64,000 nt of DNA from Arabidopsis thaliana (GCF_000001735.4 NC_003070.9:2108001-2172000), one strand, 5' to 3'; shown: positions 22,303 to 35,879, counted from the stretch's first letter. Numbers and translations: made by a program. The notes: a model not told the origin generated them from the letters alone.

Positions 22303-25300
22303 TTAAAAGACGAAATTGCCCTCTTCTGCAGCAGAAGATAATGCTCCATCTTCCATTTCACGGAGGGCAGTTGCAGTTGAATCATCTATTCCCAGCAGAT
22401 ATTGTAGCCTCAAAACTTTTTCCGGTGCGGGTTTGGGATCACTCTTTGAATAAATAGCATATAGATCAGATAATTCCTCTGAGACCTCCCATGACATTGG
22501 CTCAGCCGGCACAGCTTTGTCACATGCAAGCAAATCATTCAGCGACAAGACCTGTAAAACCAAAAAAAAAAAGCATACATACATACACAATTTAGACCCA
22601 GAAGCTGAAATATCCATGTTTTCTGTCACGATAAGAGAGGGAAAAGATGATTTGCATACCACTCCTTTAGAGTTTCTCTGCCTGAGTAATGCCACGGCTT
22701 GGACCAGCGAATTCGATAATCTACTCTGAGCGAGATCATGGACAACTCTTTTGGCTTTTTCCACATCAATACTGAGATCGGATGGGATTGTCTGGTAGAC
22801 TTCGGTTTCATCGAATTCACCAGTTCCTGATGAGAAGATGTCACTCACTGTCTTCTTGAATAATTTCTCTCTCAGACTCACAGCGATCATGCTGTCCAGG
22901 CTGACATTTGCCTCCTTGAGCTCCCGTATCTGCTTTATGTTCAGTCTTCCTTGGTTAACAGCGGTCTCTATCGCGTTTGCCATTTTTGTGGTGGTTATAT
23001 TCTTGATAACCTTCTCGGCTTGTGGCTGAGGCAAACCAACTTGTTTTTGCAACTCGTCTAGCTGCTCTACTCTAGCCTTTGTCAATTGCCCATCAGCTAA
23101 AATCACTTCAGCTTGTTGCCTAAAAGCCTGCTCGGCTAAACCTACGTGAATGTTGACTATTTCTTTCGAACTCAATCCGAGAATCCCACCAAGCTGATTT
23201 AGAAGCAAGTACTCTGAATCGTCTCTCTTTGTTGTGATCTGGGCGCCAAAAGGGATTCTTGTTACCTCTCCAGTTACACAGTAGAGCAAGTATGTTTTGT
23301 AGAGATCTATTCTGTCCCTGTCGGGAAGGTCATCTTTGAGAGTTATCTCAGTCTGGCCAGGCTTTCCCATTTTCTCAGCGAGTTCCTTGTCGGGTCTTGT
23401 CTTTCTGAGCGATTCAAGGGATCCCCATTCTTCATCTTCATCATCTTCTTCTTTCTCTTGAACAGGGTCCTCCTCAGGTGCCTTATCAGAAGATTCTCCC
23501 TTGATATCAGCCACCATTTCAGTCACAACCAACGTGTTGAAAGCAATCATCTTCTTGAGCTCCTTTGCTGAATCAGTACGGTTCTCGGCTGCTCTTGCTC
23601 GTCTGATATAGTTTGTGAAAACCCTACGGACCTGCATCAATGAAGGGATTTGATTTTCATGTCTTGCTATGAGAAGTCAGAAAATTTTAACAAATCCTAA
23701 TACCAAGCATGGAGAAAGTAAATAGTGTGATACTCACAGCTTTGCTAGCAATAGACATGGCAGTCTCTCTGGATAACCGAAGACCATGTGCAGCCTTTCT
23801 AACTGATTTGCGAGTTTCAGCATCATAACCATCCACTCCAGAAGAAATGGCATCCCTGACAACCTGGAAAGATTAAACAAAAAGGTAATTAGAGGTAAAA
23901 CCTTTTGGTAACAAAATGCGAAGGCAGAGAGGGAAGCAGAGGGAAATTGCAGTGCCAAGACCCAAGACCATGAAAAAACCCTTGATAAAGGGAAAAGGGA
24001 GGTGATAACTGGATTACCTTTTCAAATATGGTTCCACAGATTTCTGCATGAGCTGTATCAACAGTTTGCTGGGGAATACACAACATAACTCTTAACCTTA
24101 ATAAAGCAGCAACATTGTCATCGCTCAGCTCTCCATCAGTAACACACTGTTGAAGCTTCTGCCGATAGATTTCTGAGGAAGAGAAGGTGCTTGTCAGATG
24201 ATTGGGAAAAAAAGACCAAATAGATACTCAAACTGTAAAATAACAGCATGTAACCCACTGAAACACCAGACTTGTTAGAAGTCTGTTAAGAACCAAATCT
24301 ACAACACTAAAAGCTAGCTTAAAAGGATAAGGAACCCGCAAGTTTACAAGCCATCAACTAAATTGATACCCATGGACACATCTTACATTTGGGCGATTAT
24401 GTGGCAATTCCAACTGTATACCTCATGCATAACATAAAAACATAAGATTTCATTGTGAACAGAAGGTTCGGCTTATACCTTCATGGATTGCGCCTGCCTT
24501 CTGTGCATCAAAGTGCAGCTCTTCGCAGAGCTTTTGAAGGTATTTTGCTTTACTGTCTTGTGCTTCAAGGTCACCACTAGAAACAGCGTTAGCAAGTCTT
24601 TTACGGTAAGACTTGGACGTAACATCAACACTAATAGCTTCAGCCTCTCGTTTTCCCAGACCGAGTATGTTTCTAAGTTGGCTCATTGCCACGAGCTACC
24701 ATACAGTAGAAAGACAATTAGAAATGGAAAAAAACATGCGACTGGGATAGAGGACACAGCATCTGAAAACACTTACTCTCAAAAAAACTTGCAACTAAGC
24801 TTTAGTACATAATATCTTATACAAAACTGAGTATACCTTATTTTCTTCTAAGCGCCCACCAGATAAAGCATCTGTAACATATGCTCTATAAAGGAGCTTT
24901 AAATCATCCATTCTCCTCTCAAAATCAGACTCATCACCTAAGCCACATAGATCCAAGGTTGAGAGCCAATAATTTTTCTTCAGAAAAGAGAAGGTCAAAA
25001 GCATCTTCACCTATCAAAGAAATAGGGCCAACCCCGCGTGCAAATTGATCTGCCTCTGAATGACTTTTCAAGGAAACTAGCAGGTTGTTAAACTCCAGTA
25101 CTTTTTCAAGCTCTTCCACGACAGATGCCAAACTCTTCCTGGAAAAAATCAGGTCGTTAAAATGACATGCATTGTAAACTACTATAAACTAGACATACTA
25201 GATGATCCAATTTGTTTCCACTATTAATTATCACAAGATACAAAAACGCCTATAAAATTAAAATCTCATGACTTTTTTTTAAATACTTATACTATAAGAC

Positions 25301-27563
25301 AATTCACAAAAGCAAAAGAGATCATATGACCAATCAGTTTTTGCAATAACCAAAACTCAAAACTAAAGCCAAAACTTCAATCTCTTTTTTCAACCCGACC
25401 AAACTCAATGTTCAAGCAAAGGAATACATATACCCAGCTAAAGTCATAACTCATTGGTATAAGAAATAAAAAAGTTAAATGTGTAACCAAACTGTTCACA
25501 TGGATAATGATTATTCTATACGATTTTTCTATGCATGATTCTGTAAGCAATATGTTAAAATGATTTACGCTGCTCGTGTGCGGGATTTGAGTATGCTGAG
25601 TGCCGATGAAATGTTCTCTACGACTACTTTTCTCGTATGCTCTCTAAACAGGTCTTCAGCAAGCTATGAGGGAGAAGAAACTGTCAGAAGAAGTACAACC
25701 AGAGATAGCAGGAAGTCAATGCCACAAAGAAATAGAGTACCTCATCAGAGAGCTTGAATGATAGTTGTGATTTTCTAAGGTCCACAAGGTTTTCTACGTT
25801 AATATCTGCAAGAACATGTTTAGAAACATAACCATGTAAGTTTCCATGCATTAAGCTGACGAAAAAGCTAAGTCATATCTTTTTTTGGTTGTCAAAAAGC
25901 CATATCTATTATCAATGTTAAATGAGAAGGGACCATTACAGTCGCATGCGAAGTAACAATTAAGGTTGGTATTCAGACAACTTGCTGATAAACGAATATT
26001 ACAAAACCCAATGGACAAAGAAGTGCCACAATAATCAATATAACCAAGTCAAGCAAACTCAAACCCGTTCTACAAATGTAACATTACTTCCCATCTCAAA
26101 ATGTAAAACATGAACAACATTACCTCTACCAACTAATTTTAACCGTTCGGCATACAGCTGCTTTGCATTTTCACGAATAGCAATCTCAACCTAGAAATGA
26201 GGTCAAGACATTAGCACAGAACTTCAGATTACCAAGAAGGAGTGAGTTGCCAAAATGAAACTTCCATAAAACAACTATTGCGCAAAATCAGAAGTATGAA
26301 AAAAATTGGAAATGCCTACCTGAGCATCTGTGACCTTCAATACTCGCTTCCAAGGTAGAAGGAAGGATGAAGCATCTCCAAACACAAGAGCTGAAACATA
26401 TACAAGCCTCATAAATGCCTGCACTGGAAGCATACAACTTGTGATCACGCTTGTGCTCTCTTTCGAACAATCCTACAATAAACTTAACAAATACTAGGGA
26501 CTGGCGACTCACCCGACGCTGTTCTGCATCACCTTCACGCTCCCCAGTCTCAAGCCTTTGCCTAAAAATCCTGCGACCAATCTAAACAAAACCAAGGAAT
26601 TGGTGATTCAGCAATCAAGATCCTTCTGCATCAACTACAAAAAGGCTAACGGCTAATTCAAATGAAGATTAAGAATCTAGAAAGCACCTCCATGTGCATG
26701 GCAGCTGCATCAGGTTCGTCTATCCCTAAAGCATTTTTGAACTTGACTATCTTCGCCACTTCATCCCCTTTAAGAGACTGTCCTTCAGTTGGAAGCACGG
26801 AAGTTACATACCTAAATCAAGATTAAGATGCAAAGATTACTAATGAATTCCCCACACTAAGAGAAAAGATGAACACAGTATCCTTTGTTGACTCACCGGC
26901 AATAAATATCACAAATCTCAGCCTGGAATGCTTCGTCTCCTTTGTTGACACCGTACCTGCAACATATAAGAAGGATCGTTTAAGCAAACTTTTGTTTATA
27001 AATCCCAGACACAAATTGACAATTAAATGAAGCACTCACCTATCAGCGATCTTTTCTACATCATCTTTCGTCACAGAGGCAGGATCTTCGAATTCGGCAA
27101 CATAATTATGCAAACTGATAGCAGCTACCTCCGGTACAGCAGAGTTCAACGCATATACGACAGCTCCACCGGCGGCTCCAGCAACAGCAGCCCCACCAAA
27201 GGCAATATTCCTGGAGCCGGCTAAACGGAGCCCAAGGCCGTAACCAGTAGCTAAAGACGCCGCTAATACAACAGCTGAAGTCGCTAGCCTCACCGGCGGT
27301 GTCATTTTCTCAACAATCGGTTGCAATCCAGTGAGCTCCTTCTTATTCCCATGGATACCGGGATTCTTCGCCTGCGTAGATACTGATAGTTGGTCGGAGG
27401 AAGCAGCTGAGCTACGAGGGAACGAAACTCGATAACGACGGCGAGATAGACACTCAGACTTGGAGAAACGGTGAGGTAAAGTAGGTAGGAAGTGAGAAAG
27501 AAGAGGAGACCGAGGAGAAGGTGAAATTGGAGCGTTAATGGCGGTGACGAGTGAGGGATTCAT
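22303..27563 (-). CDS. TIC110: Tic110, chloroplast inner envelope translocon component
   Basis: Tic110 is a major, essential scaffold or channel of the chloroplast protein import machinery. It recruits stromal chaperones such as Hsp93 and Cpn60. The gene has about fifteen exons on the minus strand, the first 27040-27563, and encodes about 1,016 residues. An Arg/Ser-rich transit peptide (about 75 residues) precedes two adjacent hydrophobic helices at about 95-140 (VRLATSAVVLAASLATGYGL; IAFGGAAVAGAAGGAVVYAL). The rest is a long helical stromal domain with repeated ELxxL-type motifs and an acidic loop (EKEEDDEDEEWGSLESL) near residue 680. Start ATG is 27561-27563. Intron 22552-22659 is stop-free and 108 bases long. 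Recognised as At1g06950, a single-copy gene. Confidence 0.97.
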
Positions 27564-27929
27564 GGTTCCCTCTACTGAGAAAGATCCGAGCAGTCGTTGA
27601 AAAAAAGAAGAATCGTAGGGTTTAACGAAAAACAGTAGACAACGGAAGAAGATAGAGATGCGAACGAAGAAAAGGGGAAAGAGATAGGGCCTAACAAAAC
27701 ATCAAAATCCCCTTTCGAACGTCCAGACGTTTTTTAATAATATTATAAAACTACGTGTTGTTTTACTCTTCGGTAACGGTAAGATGTTTACATAAAAAAA
27801 CAAATTAGACGCCTTGTGTAAATTGGAAACGCCACGATTTCTTCTCTCTTCTTGGCTCTTAGGGCTCGCTAAATTTTCTCAGGGCTGTGACCATCGACCA
27901 TCGTCGTCTTCGCGGAGCTCAGTTGAAAG
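27564..27929. promoter_or_regulatory. Divergent promoter TIC110 / U2B''-type gene
   Basis: Just 366 bases separate the start codons of these divergent genes. The central part (27710-27800) is AT-rich, with CTACGTGTTG near 27750. Both flanks look like 5' leaders. The right one contains CTTCTCTCTTC tracts typical of plant leaders. Confidence 0.5.
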
Positions 27930-29533
27930 ATGTTAACGGCTGATATACCACCAAATCAGTCAATCTACATAAAACATATCAATGAGAAGATCAAGAAAGA
28001 AGGTAATGCTTACGAAATTCATATAATTGCATCGGTGATTTTCTAAGAGTTTTTGCAATGCTTAAGTAGCTTGGTAATGCTTGTGTGAGCTTCTCTTGAA
28101 TGAGTTGTCTGAGTTTAAAGTTGCTTAATTTGATGTTTACGAAGGTTAGATTAGATGCATTTAGAGTTATCTTTCTAAGTATTAGGGATTTAGAATTTCT
28201 GTCTAATCTTAATAGACCTGAACTAGAGATACTCTAACAAAGGTGCTTTATTTAAGTAATTAAGTAGGAAAGGCGATTGCTTTTGCCATGAAATTTGTTT
28301 AGATTGTTTGATTGAAGTCAATGACCTTAAGTTCTTTAGCTGCTGCTTTTGTTTGTCTAAGAGTAATGCTGTTCAAGCAGATCATTGTTTAATGTTTCCA
28401 CTTGTTTTTTTCAGAGCTGAAGAGGTCTCTTTACTGTTTGTTCTCTCAGTTTGGAAGATTACTTGATGTGGTTGCGTTAAAGACTCCTAAGCTCCGGGGA
28501 CAAGCATGGGTTGTTTTTACTGAAGTCACCGCTGCTAGCAACGCTGTCCGTCAGATGCAGAACTTTCCTTTCTATGATAAGCCTATGGTACCTTTTTCCT
28601 CTCTTATGTTCCAGGTTTATCTATCCCGCTACCGAAAAATGATTTTATCTTGTTATGTGAGACTATAAGCTTAGAAAGTTGCAGAGATTTACTTGGAGGG
28701 AAAATTGAGTTTGCTTGCTGATACTTGTTGTTATATAAAATTGAAGGAAGTACAACGACATTAGATGTTGAGGGTATATCATTACACAAGTGATTACTAA
28801 GTAAAAGACTAGAAAAAGCTAAATGCAATATTATTATTCAAATCGTGATGTGTGATCTCTGTGGGTGCAGCGGATACAATATGCAAAATCAAAGTCAGAT
28901 TATGTTACTAAAGCCGAAGGGTCTTTTGTTCCAAAAGAAAAGAAGATGAAGCAAGAAGAGAAAGGTTTAAACTTTCGTTTCCATCACAAGTTCAGATCTT
29001 TTCAGCTCATTTCATCTGTGTTTTACTTCGCATCTGATGTTTAACAAAACTGCACATCACTTTCAGTTGAAAGGAAGCGACATGCTGAAGAAACTCAACA
29101 ACCAAGCATGCCTAATGGCGCAACTACTCAGAACGGAATGCCTGTGGCAATTTCTCTTTCTCGCATCATTCCAACAATACAATATTATCTTCTGACAGAC
29201 GTCATTATCGCAACTTAGTCTGTAAATCCTTGTTTCCTAATACCCGTCTCTGTAATTTCACAGCCTCCTTTCCAGCCGAGTGGGCAAGACACGATGCCAC
29301 CAAACAACATACTCTTCATTCATAATCTTCCCATTGAGACGAATAGTATGATGCTTCAGCTGCTCTTTGAGCAATACCCAGGATTCAAAGAGATAAGAAT
29401 GATCGAAGCAAAACCCGGAATTGCGTTTGTGGAGTATGAAGACGATGTTCAGTCTTCCATGGCCATGCAGGCTCTTCAGGGTTTCAAGATCACTCCGCAG
29501 AATCCAATGGTCGTCTCTTTTGCCAAGAAGTGA
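27930..29533 (+). CDS. U2 snRNP B''-type RNA-binding protein (two RRMs)
   Basis: A spliceosomal U1A/U2B''/SNF family protein that binds U2 snRNA stem-loop IV, usually with U2A' (family knowledge). Five exons join in frame: 27930-28002, 28415-28587, 28871-28964, 29067-29143 and 29264-29533, giving about 228 residues. RRM1 runs from about residues 8 to 90, with RNP2 IYIKHIN and RNP1 RGQAWVVF. A Lys/Glu-rich linker ([10 protein letters not shown]) and a Gln/Pro region follow. RRM2, about residues 150-228, has RNP2 ILFIHNLP and RNP1 GIAFVEY. Recognised as At1g06960, paralogue of the main U2B'' gene. Nothing looks broken. Confidence 0.93.
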
Positions 29534-30108
29534 AAACCAGAGTTTTGTTATGCGGATGAATGGTAATGATATACTAATTAGTAGCTGTTTAAAAGCAAAC
29601 TGTCTTATTTTATTTGGTTCGTTTCCGATTAGTGGTGTGAATGACCCCGAAGCTTTAGACCAGAATGTAATGAGATCGAAGAATTGAGAGTGATTTGGTT
29701 GGAGAAAATCTCATTTTAAATGCCTTATTATTATTAGGACTTTGGGGGAACTAAAACCACGAATTTAGAAATGAGAAGATTATGGGGTTACTGACATCAA
29801 CCAGCCAAAAAATAGTCGCATTCGATAAATAGAGGCAACAAATATGCTTCATCTCTCTCTCTCTTTTTCTCTCACTTCCCTTTTTGTCTCTGACCTTTAA
29901 ACAAAACTTAGATACCATTCTAGATCTGATGATAGCAAGATAATCAACAATTCCCCAAAATAAAAACAGAGTCCTCTGTTTTGTTCTTCATCTCTCACTA
30001 AGAGATTCTCATCTGTCGGCATCAAGTAGGTTCTGCATATTTAGAGAGAAATCTCTCTTCCTCCACGTTCTTCTCACTGTCTTTGGTACGCACAAAAAGA
30101 ACAGAGCG
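29534..30108. promoter_or_regulatory. U2B''-like 3' flank and CHX14 promoter/leader
   Basis: This spacer lies between two co-oriented genes. A (CT)n tract at about 29850-29880 and TTCTTC-rich sequence up to 30090 mark the CHX14 leader. No other feature is visible. Confidence 0.5.
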
Positions 30109-32818
30109 ATGTCAAAGCTAGACCTGGAGGAGGTGAACTCGATGCAGAGAGGCAAAGTTCATGGGCCATTCTTGGTGGAAAACATGGTGTGCCAGAAAAA
30201 CCACATGTTGACCTCAAAGGGTGTTTTCTTGGGCAGTGACCCTCTCAAATACGCAATGCCACTTATGTTGCTGCAAATGTCCGTCATCATCATCACCTCA
30301 AGGCTTCTCTACCGCCTCCTCAAGCCCTTGAAGCAAGGCATGATCTCTGCCCAAGTCTTGGTAATAAGTTGTCTATATTTCTTTCTTTTTCTGTAATCGA
30401 GGAATCTCAGAACAAAACTTAGACTAGTCTATGGAGTCTGGAGCTCTTTTCATTTCTCTCTTTTTGCGAAATTTTTAAACGCAGGCTGGGATCATCCTAG
30501 GACCGTCTCTCTTTGGCCAAAGCAGCGCATATATGCAGATGTTCCTCCCCATAAGCGGCAAAATCACTTTACAAACGCTCTCAAACCTCGGGTTCTTCAT
30601 CCATCTCTTCTTACTTGGACTAAGAATCGACGCTAGCATCATTCGTAAAGCTGGTTCCAAAGCCATACTCATTGGCACAGCTTCCTACGCCTTGCCATTC
30701 TCCCTCGGTAACCTCACTGTCCTCTTTTTGAAAAACACTTACAACCTCCCGCCAGACGTTGTCCACTGCATAAGCACAGTGATCTCCCTCAATGCAATGA
30801 CCTCATTCCCGGTCACCACAACCGTCTTAGCTGAGCTTAACATCCTTAACTCTGATCTTGGACGGTTAGCCACAAACTGCTCCATTGTCTGTGAGGCCTT
30901 TAGCTGGATAGTTGCACTTGTTTTCAGAATGTTCTTGCGGGATGGGACACTAGCTAGCGTTTGGTCTTTCGTTTGGGTGACTGCTCTTATCCTCGTGATT
31001 TTCTTCGTCTGCAGACCGGCTATCATCTGGTTGACAGAGAGAAGAAGCATTTCGATCGATAAAGCAGGCGAGATCCCATTCTTCCCGATCATAATGGTCC
31101 TGCTGACGATAAGCTTGACCTCCGAAGTTCTCGGGGTCCATGCGGCGTTTGGAGCGTTCTGGCTCGGAGTATCACTCCCGGATGGACCTCCTTTAGGGAC
31201 CGGGCTCACCACAAAGCTCGAAATGTTTGCAACGAGCCTTATGCTCCCTTGTTTCATCTCCATTAGTGGATTGCAGACCAATTTCTTCATTATCGGAGAA
31301 AGCCACGTGAAGATCATTGAGGCCGTTATACTCATCACCTACGGCTGCAAATTCCTAGGAACAGCAGCAGCTTCCGCTTATTGCAACATACAAATCGGAG
31401 ACGCATTTTCTTTGGCCCTCTTGATGTGTTGCCAAGGAGTCATTGAGATTTACACATGTGTCATGTGGAAAGACGAAAAGGTATATTGTTTTGTTTGCAT
31501 TTGTGTGATCAGATTTCTCTAAACATAAGATCGGTCCATGAACACATTATCAAACTTTTTCATTCATATTTTGCAGGTTCTAAACACAGAATGCTTCAAT
31601 CTCCTTATCATCACGCTCTTGCTCGTGACAGGTATTTCGCGGTTCCTCGTAGTTTGCCTCTATGACCCGTCTAAACGCTACAGAAGCAAGAGTAAGCGAA
31701 CGATCCTCGATACGAGACAACGGAACCTTCAGTTCCGGCTCCTGCTCTGTGTCTACAACGTTGAAAATGTACCTTCCATGGTTAATCTTCTAGAAGCTTC
31801 TTACCCGAGTAGGTTCAGCCCGATCTCTGTCTTCACACTCCACCTTGTCGAGCTTAAAGGTCGAGCGCACGCCGTGCTCGTGCCGCATCATCAGATGAAC
31901 AAACTCGATCCCAACACAGTTCAATCCACTCACATCGTCAACGGTTTCCAACGATTCGAACAGCAGAACCAAGGAACCCTAATGGCTCAGCATTTCACAG
32001 CTGCAGCTCCATTCTCCAGCATCAACGATGACATTTGCACTCTCGCCCTCGACAAGAAAGCGACGCTCATCGTCATCCCTTTCCACAAACAGTACGCGAT
32101 AGACGGGACGGTAGACCACGTGAACCCATCAATCCGTAACATAAACCTTAACGTGCTAGAAAAGGCACCTTGTTCTGTCGGAATATTCATCGATCGAGGA
32201 GAAACAGAAGGCCGCCGCTCGGTCCTCATGAGCTACACATGGCGAAACGTCGCAGTGATCTTCATCGAAGGCCGAGATGACGCAGAAGCCCTAGCTTTCT
32301 CCATGAGAATCGCAGAGCACCCGGAAGTAAGCGTCACGATGATCCATTTCCGCCATAAGAGCTCCCTCCAGCAGAACCACGTAGTAGATGTGGAATCCGA
32401 ATTAGCAGAGTCCTACCTTATAAACGATTTCAAGAATTTCGCAATGAGCAAACCGAAAATCAGTTACAGAGAAGAGATAGTGAGAGATGGCGTGGAAACC
32501 ACGCAAGTGATTAGTTCACTAGGGGATTCATTCGATCTGGTGGTTGTGGGTCGTGACCATGACCTTGAGTCGTCGGTGTTATACGGACTTACAGACTGGA
32601 GCGAGTGCCCTGAGCTAGGTGTGATCGGAGACATGTTTGCGTCGTCGGATTTTCATTTCTCGGTGCTAGTGATTCATCAACAAGAAGGAGATTCTCTAGC
32701 GATGGATAATAGCTATAAATTGCCAGCTTCACCTCATAGGGTTGGGGATCCAAGAGTGCACCCTCGTTTCTCTGTTGAAGAAGGCTTTACTTCTGTTGAT
32801 CTTCACAGCAACCGTTAA
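30109..32818 (+). CDS. CHX14: Cation/H+ antiporter CHX14 (CPA2 family)
   Basis: A monovalent cation/proton exchanger of the CPA2 family; CHX14 has been linked to plasma-membrane K+ efflux and K+ redistribution (literature memory). Three exons (30109-30360, 30485-31480, 31577-32818) give 829 residues. A short hydrophilic N-terminus is followed by about twelve hydrophobic helices (about residues 45-430). A long soluble C-terminal domain of universal-stress-protein-like folds follows, with VVVGRDHDLESS near residue 750. CPA2 landmarks include GIILGPSLFG and SFPVTTTVLAELNILNSDLGRLA. The usual ND of the transport site (AAAVNDVAAW in relatives) reads CSIVCEAFSW here, so Glu replaces Asp. Recognised as At1g06970. 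Confidence 0.95.
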
Positions 32819-35247
32819 ATTAGTCTCTTTTTCTTTTTTCTTTTACTATTTTTTTCACTTATACATAAATAAAGAATGTAAATTTTTAGCGTTGGTCATT
32901 AACTCACGAAAATATTAGTATAGTATTACATTCTTCATAAAACATTATAAAAAAAAGATTGATGCTTATTACATAGAAAAATTTAGTCGATGCACAAAAA
33001 TTAGGCATTCACACGTAAAGAAAATAGTTAGCAACAAAACGATCAGCATCAAATCAATCATGACAAATGTCAATATCATCTAACTATTCTGAAAATGTTA
33101 ATCAATTTGTCTGTTGTACACTTGTACTAGCTGAACCTAATTCATAATTTCATTTATAAAACATAAATAAATCTCATAGAATAGATTTGATTGAGACGTG
33201 CCTTTAATACGAGATCCCAGTCCCGCCACACATATATAGGCGGATTTACCCTAACTGTTTTTTTCTTTTTTCCTAATGATTAATTTAAGACATGTTATCT
33301 AAACAAATGTTTCCAAAAGCAAAAGCTACTAGTATTGCACTGAAGTCTGAACATTGATTAACGCTATTTCACCCCCAAGTTTATTTTCGAGAAATTGAAA
33401 GTGGGTTCGTTTATATTCCAAAGATGTGGGGATCTCAAAGTTGCTATTATGTGGACAGAAACAACGGACGTGTCATTCTTTCGATGTGAGAGAGTTACGT
33501 ATCGACGGATCATTGTGAGAGCGAGTGGGTCTCTAAAATTTAATTACACTTCGTCGCTCCTATTCAAATAACAGGAACTACGTTATAAGTTTTTGGCGGT
33601 AGATGAGAGCATCAGTATGTATGTTTCACCGAAAACTACACTCAACTTATGAAACAAAACAAGTGTCAATTTAAAACGATTATAAGAATTAATTGATCTT
33701 TGTGAGGCATAGGCTAGCTAACAAGTAAGACGTAAGTGAACGAAGTTGGAATCTTCTAGCTAATTAAGTTTAATTACGTACATATATAGTATTTTTATTA
33801 TCAAAACTTAGAATTTATTTCGTAAGAAAAAGAAAATTGGAAGCATTAATGGCTCGGGCGTATGGAGAAGATGGGCTGTTTGGACCAAACATAGTAATGT
33901 ATGCATAGTTGCATACACATTATTATACAAACAAATTATTACTAGTAAATCGTCGACCATAGAGAGGAATAAATAAGACGAAAAAGAAAGAGTGTTAAGA
34001 AAAAAAATGAATGTATAATAGAGATGGGGCATAGAAGAAGGTATCCATGTGAAGGCAGCATATTCAGATGGGCTCGCCAGCTTTCATTTATCTTTTTTTG
34101 GGGGTCATTTGTTTTAATAATAAGAAGAAGAATAATTTATTCTTTATTCTGATATTTATTGCAATAGTTACATTTTTCTATAAATATCTTAACTTGCAGT
34201 TGTAGTCATCTCCAACCTTTTGTCCAATAACAAAATTATCAACTTTATATTATTATTTTTTAATTCCAGCTGAAGAATCCATCAAACTCATATAAATTTG
34301 ATTTAACTGGTAACAAATGAACAATTTTATATTTCTTGCAATATTATTAGGTGTTAATTTGTGAAAGTATAATTTTTGATACAATAAGTACAACTGCGTT
34401 ACCACATCTGACATGTTAAATCGAATCTTAGAATCTTATATATAGATAAGTCTCTCTTTTTTTGTTGGTAACGCGTGTATTATAAATATTCAAACACAGG
34501 TAGCTAAAAGTTGAAAACAAATCTATACACAATAAAATTCATGGTACATGAGAAGAGGAAATTGTTCGTTAACTTCTTTTTCTGATGCATAATCATTGAT
34601 ACATTGTCTTGTCCACATATGGTTAACACTTAACATTACAAGTTGTTTTCCCTTATTTATATGATTAATGTTTATATTATTTGAAACATATGGTTTTTAT
34701 TTCAGCTTCAAAGGCTTTTCGATTGGTCCACTTACATGTGAAAACCTGAGCACTAACTATTATCATTCAATAACGACCTAACTTATATAATTAAGTCTAA
34801 TCATTCAAAGTAGTATTTCCGTTAAAAACACATTTTATCATAGTCATTAATCATTTCATTTATGCTTTTTTAGTCTACAATTCGATCACACACTCACAAG
34901 GCTGGTTCTTTGATTCAGTTCCATTTAAAATTTTCCTTTAACCGTTCTCTTTATTTATTCTTATTCCATGTAATTTATACTAATGTTAACATGTTCAACA
35001 ATATATGTTTCGCTTTTGATCAATGATTATCAGATTGAATATCATCATTCTCAGGTGACTCGAAATCACAACCGAATTTTAACACAGATCTTATCCACAT
35101 TATATAACTCTTTTCGTGAAAATTTCCCCAAAACCAAAAAAAAAGAGAGAAAAAATGAAAAAGAGAATGATAAAAATCCGGCTTCCGGACAAAAAACACC
35201 ATTAGCTAGAAGCAACAAAAAAAAAAGAGATTTAAAGGAAAGAGGAA
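32819..35247. other. Gene-poor 2.4 kb spacer
   Basis: AT-rich DNA between the 3' end of CHX14 and the 3' end of the PADRE gene. I see no exon longer than chance, no tRNA and no clear transposon ends. The G+C-richer patches at 33360-33490 and 33720-33760 carry no readable frame. Confidence 0.5.
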
Positions 35248-35757
35248 TTAATTAAGATCCTCAGAGATACTGTCAAGGAGAGGTCGCCACGTGGATACTG
35301 ACGCCGATCTGCTGTGCCGCCGGCGATGACGGTGCTCTTTACCTGTCGACGCCGACGACACTACTTCTTCTAAGTACTTCTCACACAACTTCACACATTC
35401 CTCATCACCTTTAATTTCTCGGCCGGCGGCGTCGGCACTAGGGTTTTGGAGATTCTTCTTCCGGCGAGGAGTGTCCTTTCTCCGCCTTTTCTTCTCCGGC
35501 AAGGAAGAATCGGGGATGAGAAAATAGATGCTTCCTCGTTTGAGCTCGGATTCAGGAGACAAGATCAAGATTTTGCGGACAACTCCTTGAGAACATGGTT
35601 TGCTTAGGACATGGTTAGGGTTTGCTTGGAGGATCTCTCCGGCGGTTATTGACCGTGTGATCTCCTCAACGTAGCCGTTTAGATGAACGATCCTGATCAA
35701 ATCTAGTGCTCCACATGGAAGAACACAAGCCAGACAACACCTTAGGCTGTTTCCCAT
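35248..35757 (-). CDS. PADRE-domain (DUF4228) protein
   Basis: An intronless gene of 169 codons with ATG at 35755-35757. It begins MGNSLRCCLACVLPCGALDL: a Gly2 N-myristoylation context with clustered cysteines for possible acylation. The DUF4228/PADRE core IRIVHLNGYVEEITRSITAGEIL follows, then NHVLSKPCSQGVVRK and the LKRGSIYFLIP motif. The middle is a Lys/Arg-rich disordered segment, and the tail ends in WRPLLDSISEDLN, matching the family's conserved WxPxLxxISE. PADRE genes respond to pathogens and abiotic stress in many plants, but their biochemical role is unknown. Recognised as At1g06980. Confidence 0.88.
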   Translation of the reverse strand: MGNSLRCCLACVLPCGALDLIRIVHLNGYVEEITRSITAGEILQANPNHVLSKPCSQGVVRKILILSPESELKRGSIYFLIPDSSLPEKKRRRKDTPRRKKNLQNPSADAAGREIKGDEECVKLCEKYLEEVVSSASTGKEHRHRRRHSRSASVSTWRPLLDSISEDLN

Positions 35758-35879
35758 CTCTCTCTTTAATTTCTTTCTCTTTTGTTTTGAGTATTTGATA
35801 TATATTGATTATCAGATTTATGGGGAAGAACAAGTTGGAGAAGACGAGGTTATATAGGAGCCAACACTTCACGTAACAC

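Noticed and set aside
27036-27224. Plus-strand frame across TIC110 exon 1
   Set aside because: It is antisense to the highly conserved membrane region of Tic110, which is fully explained on the minus strand.
30739-31338. 199-codon open frame antisense to CHX14
   Set aside because: It is the shadow of the CHX14 membrane domain. Sense-strand homology and splicing explain the region fully.
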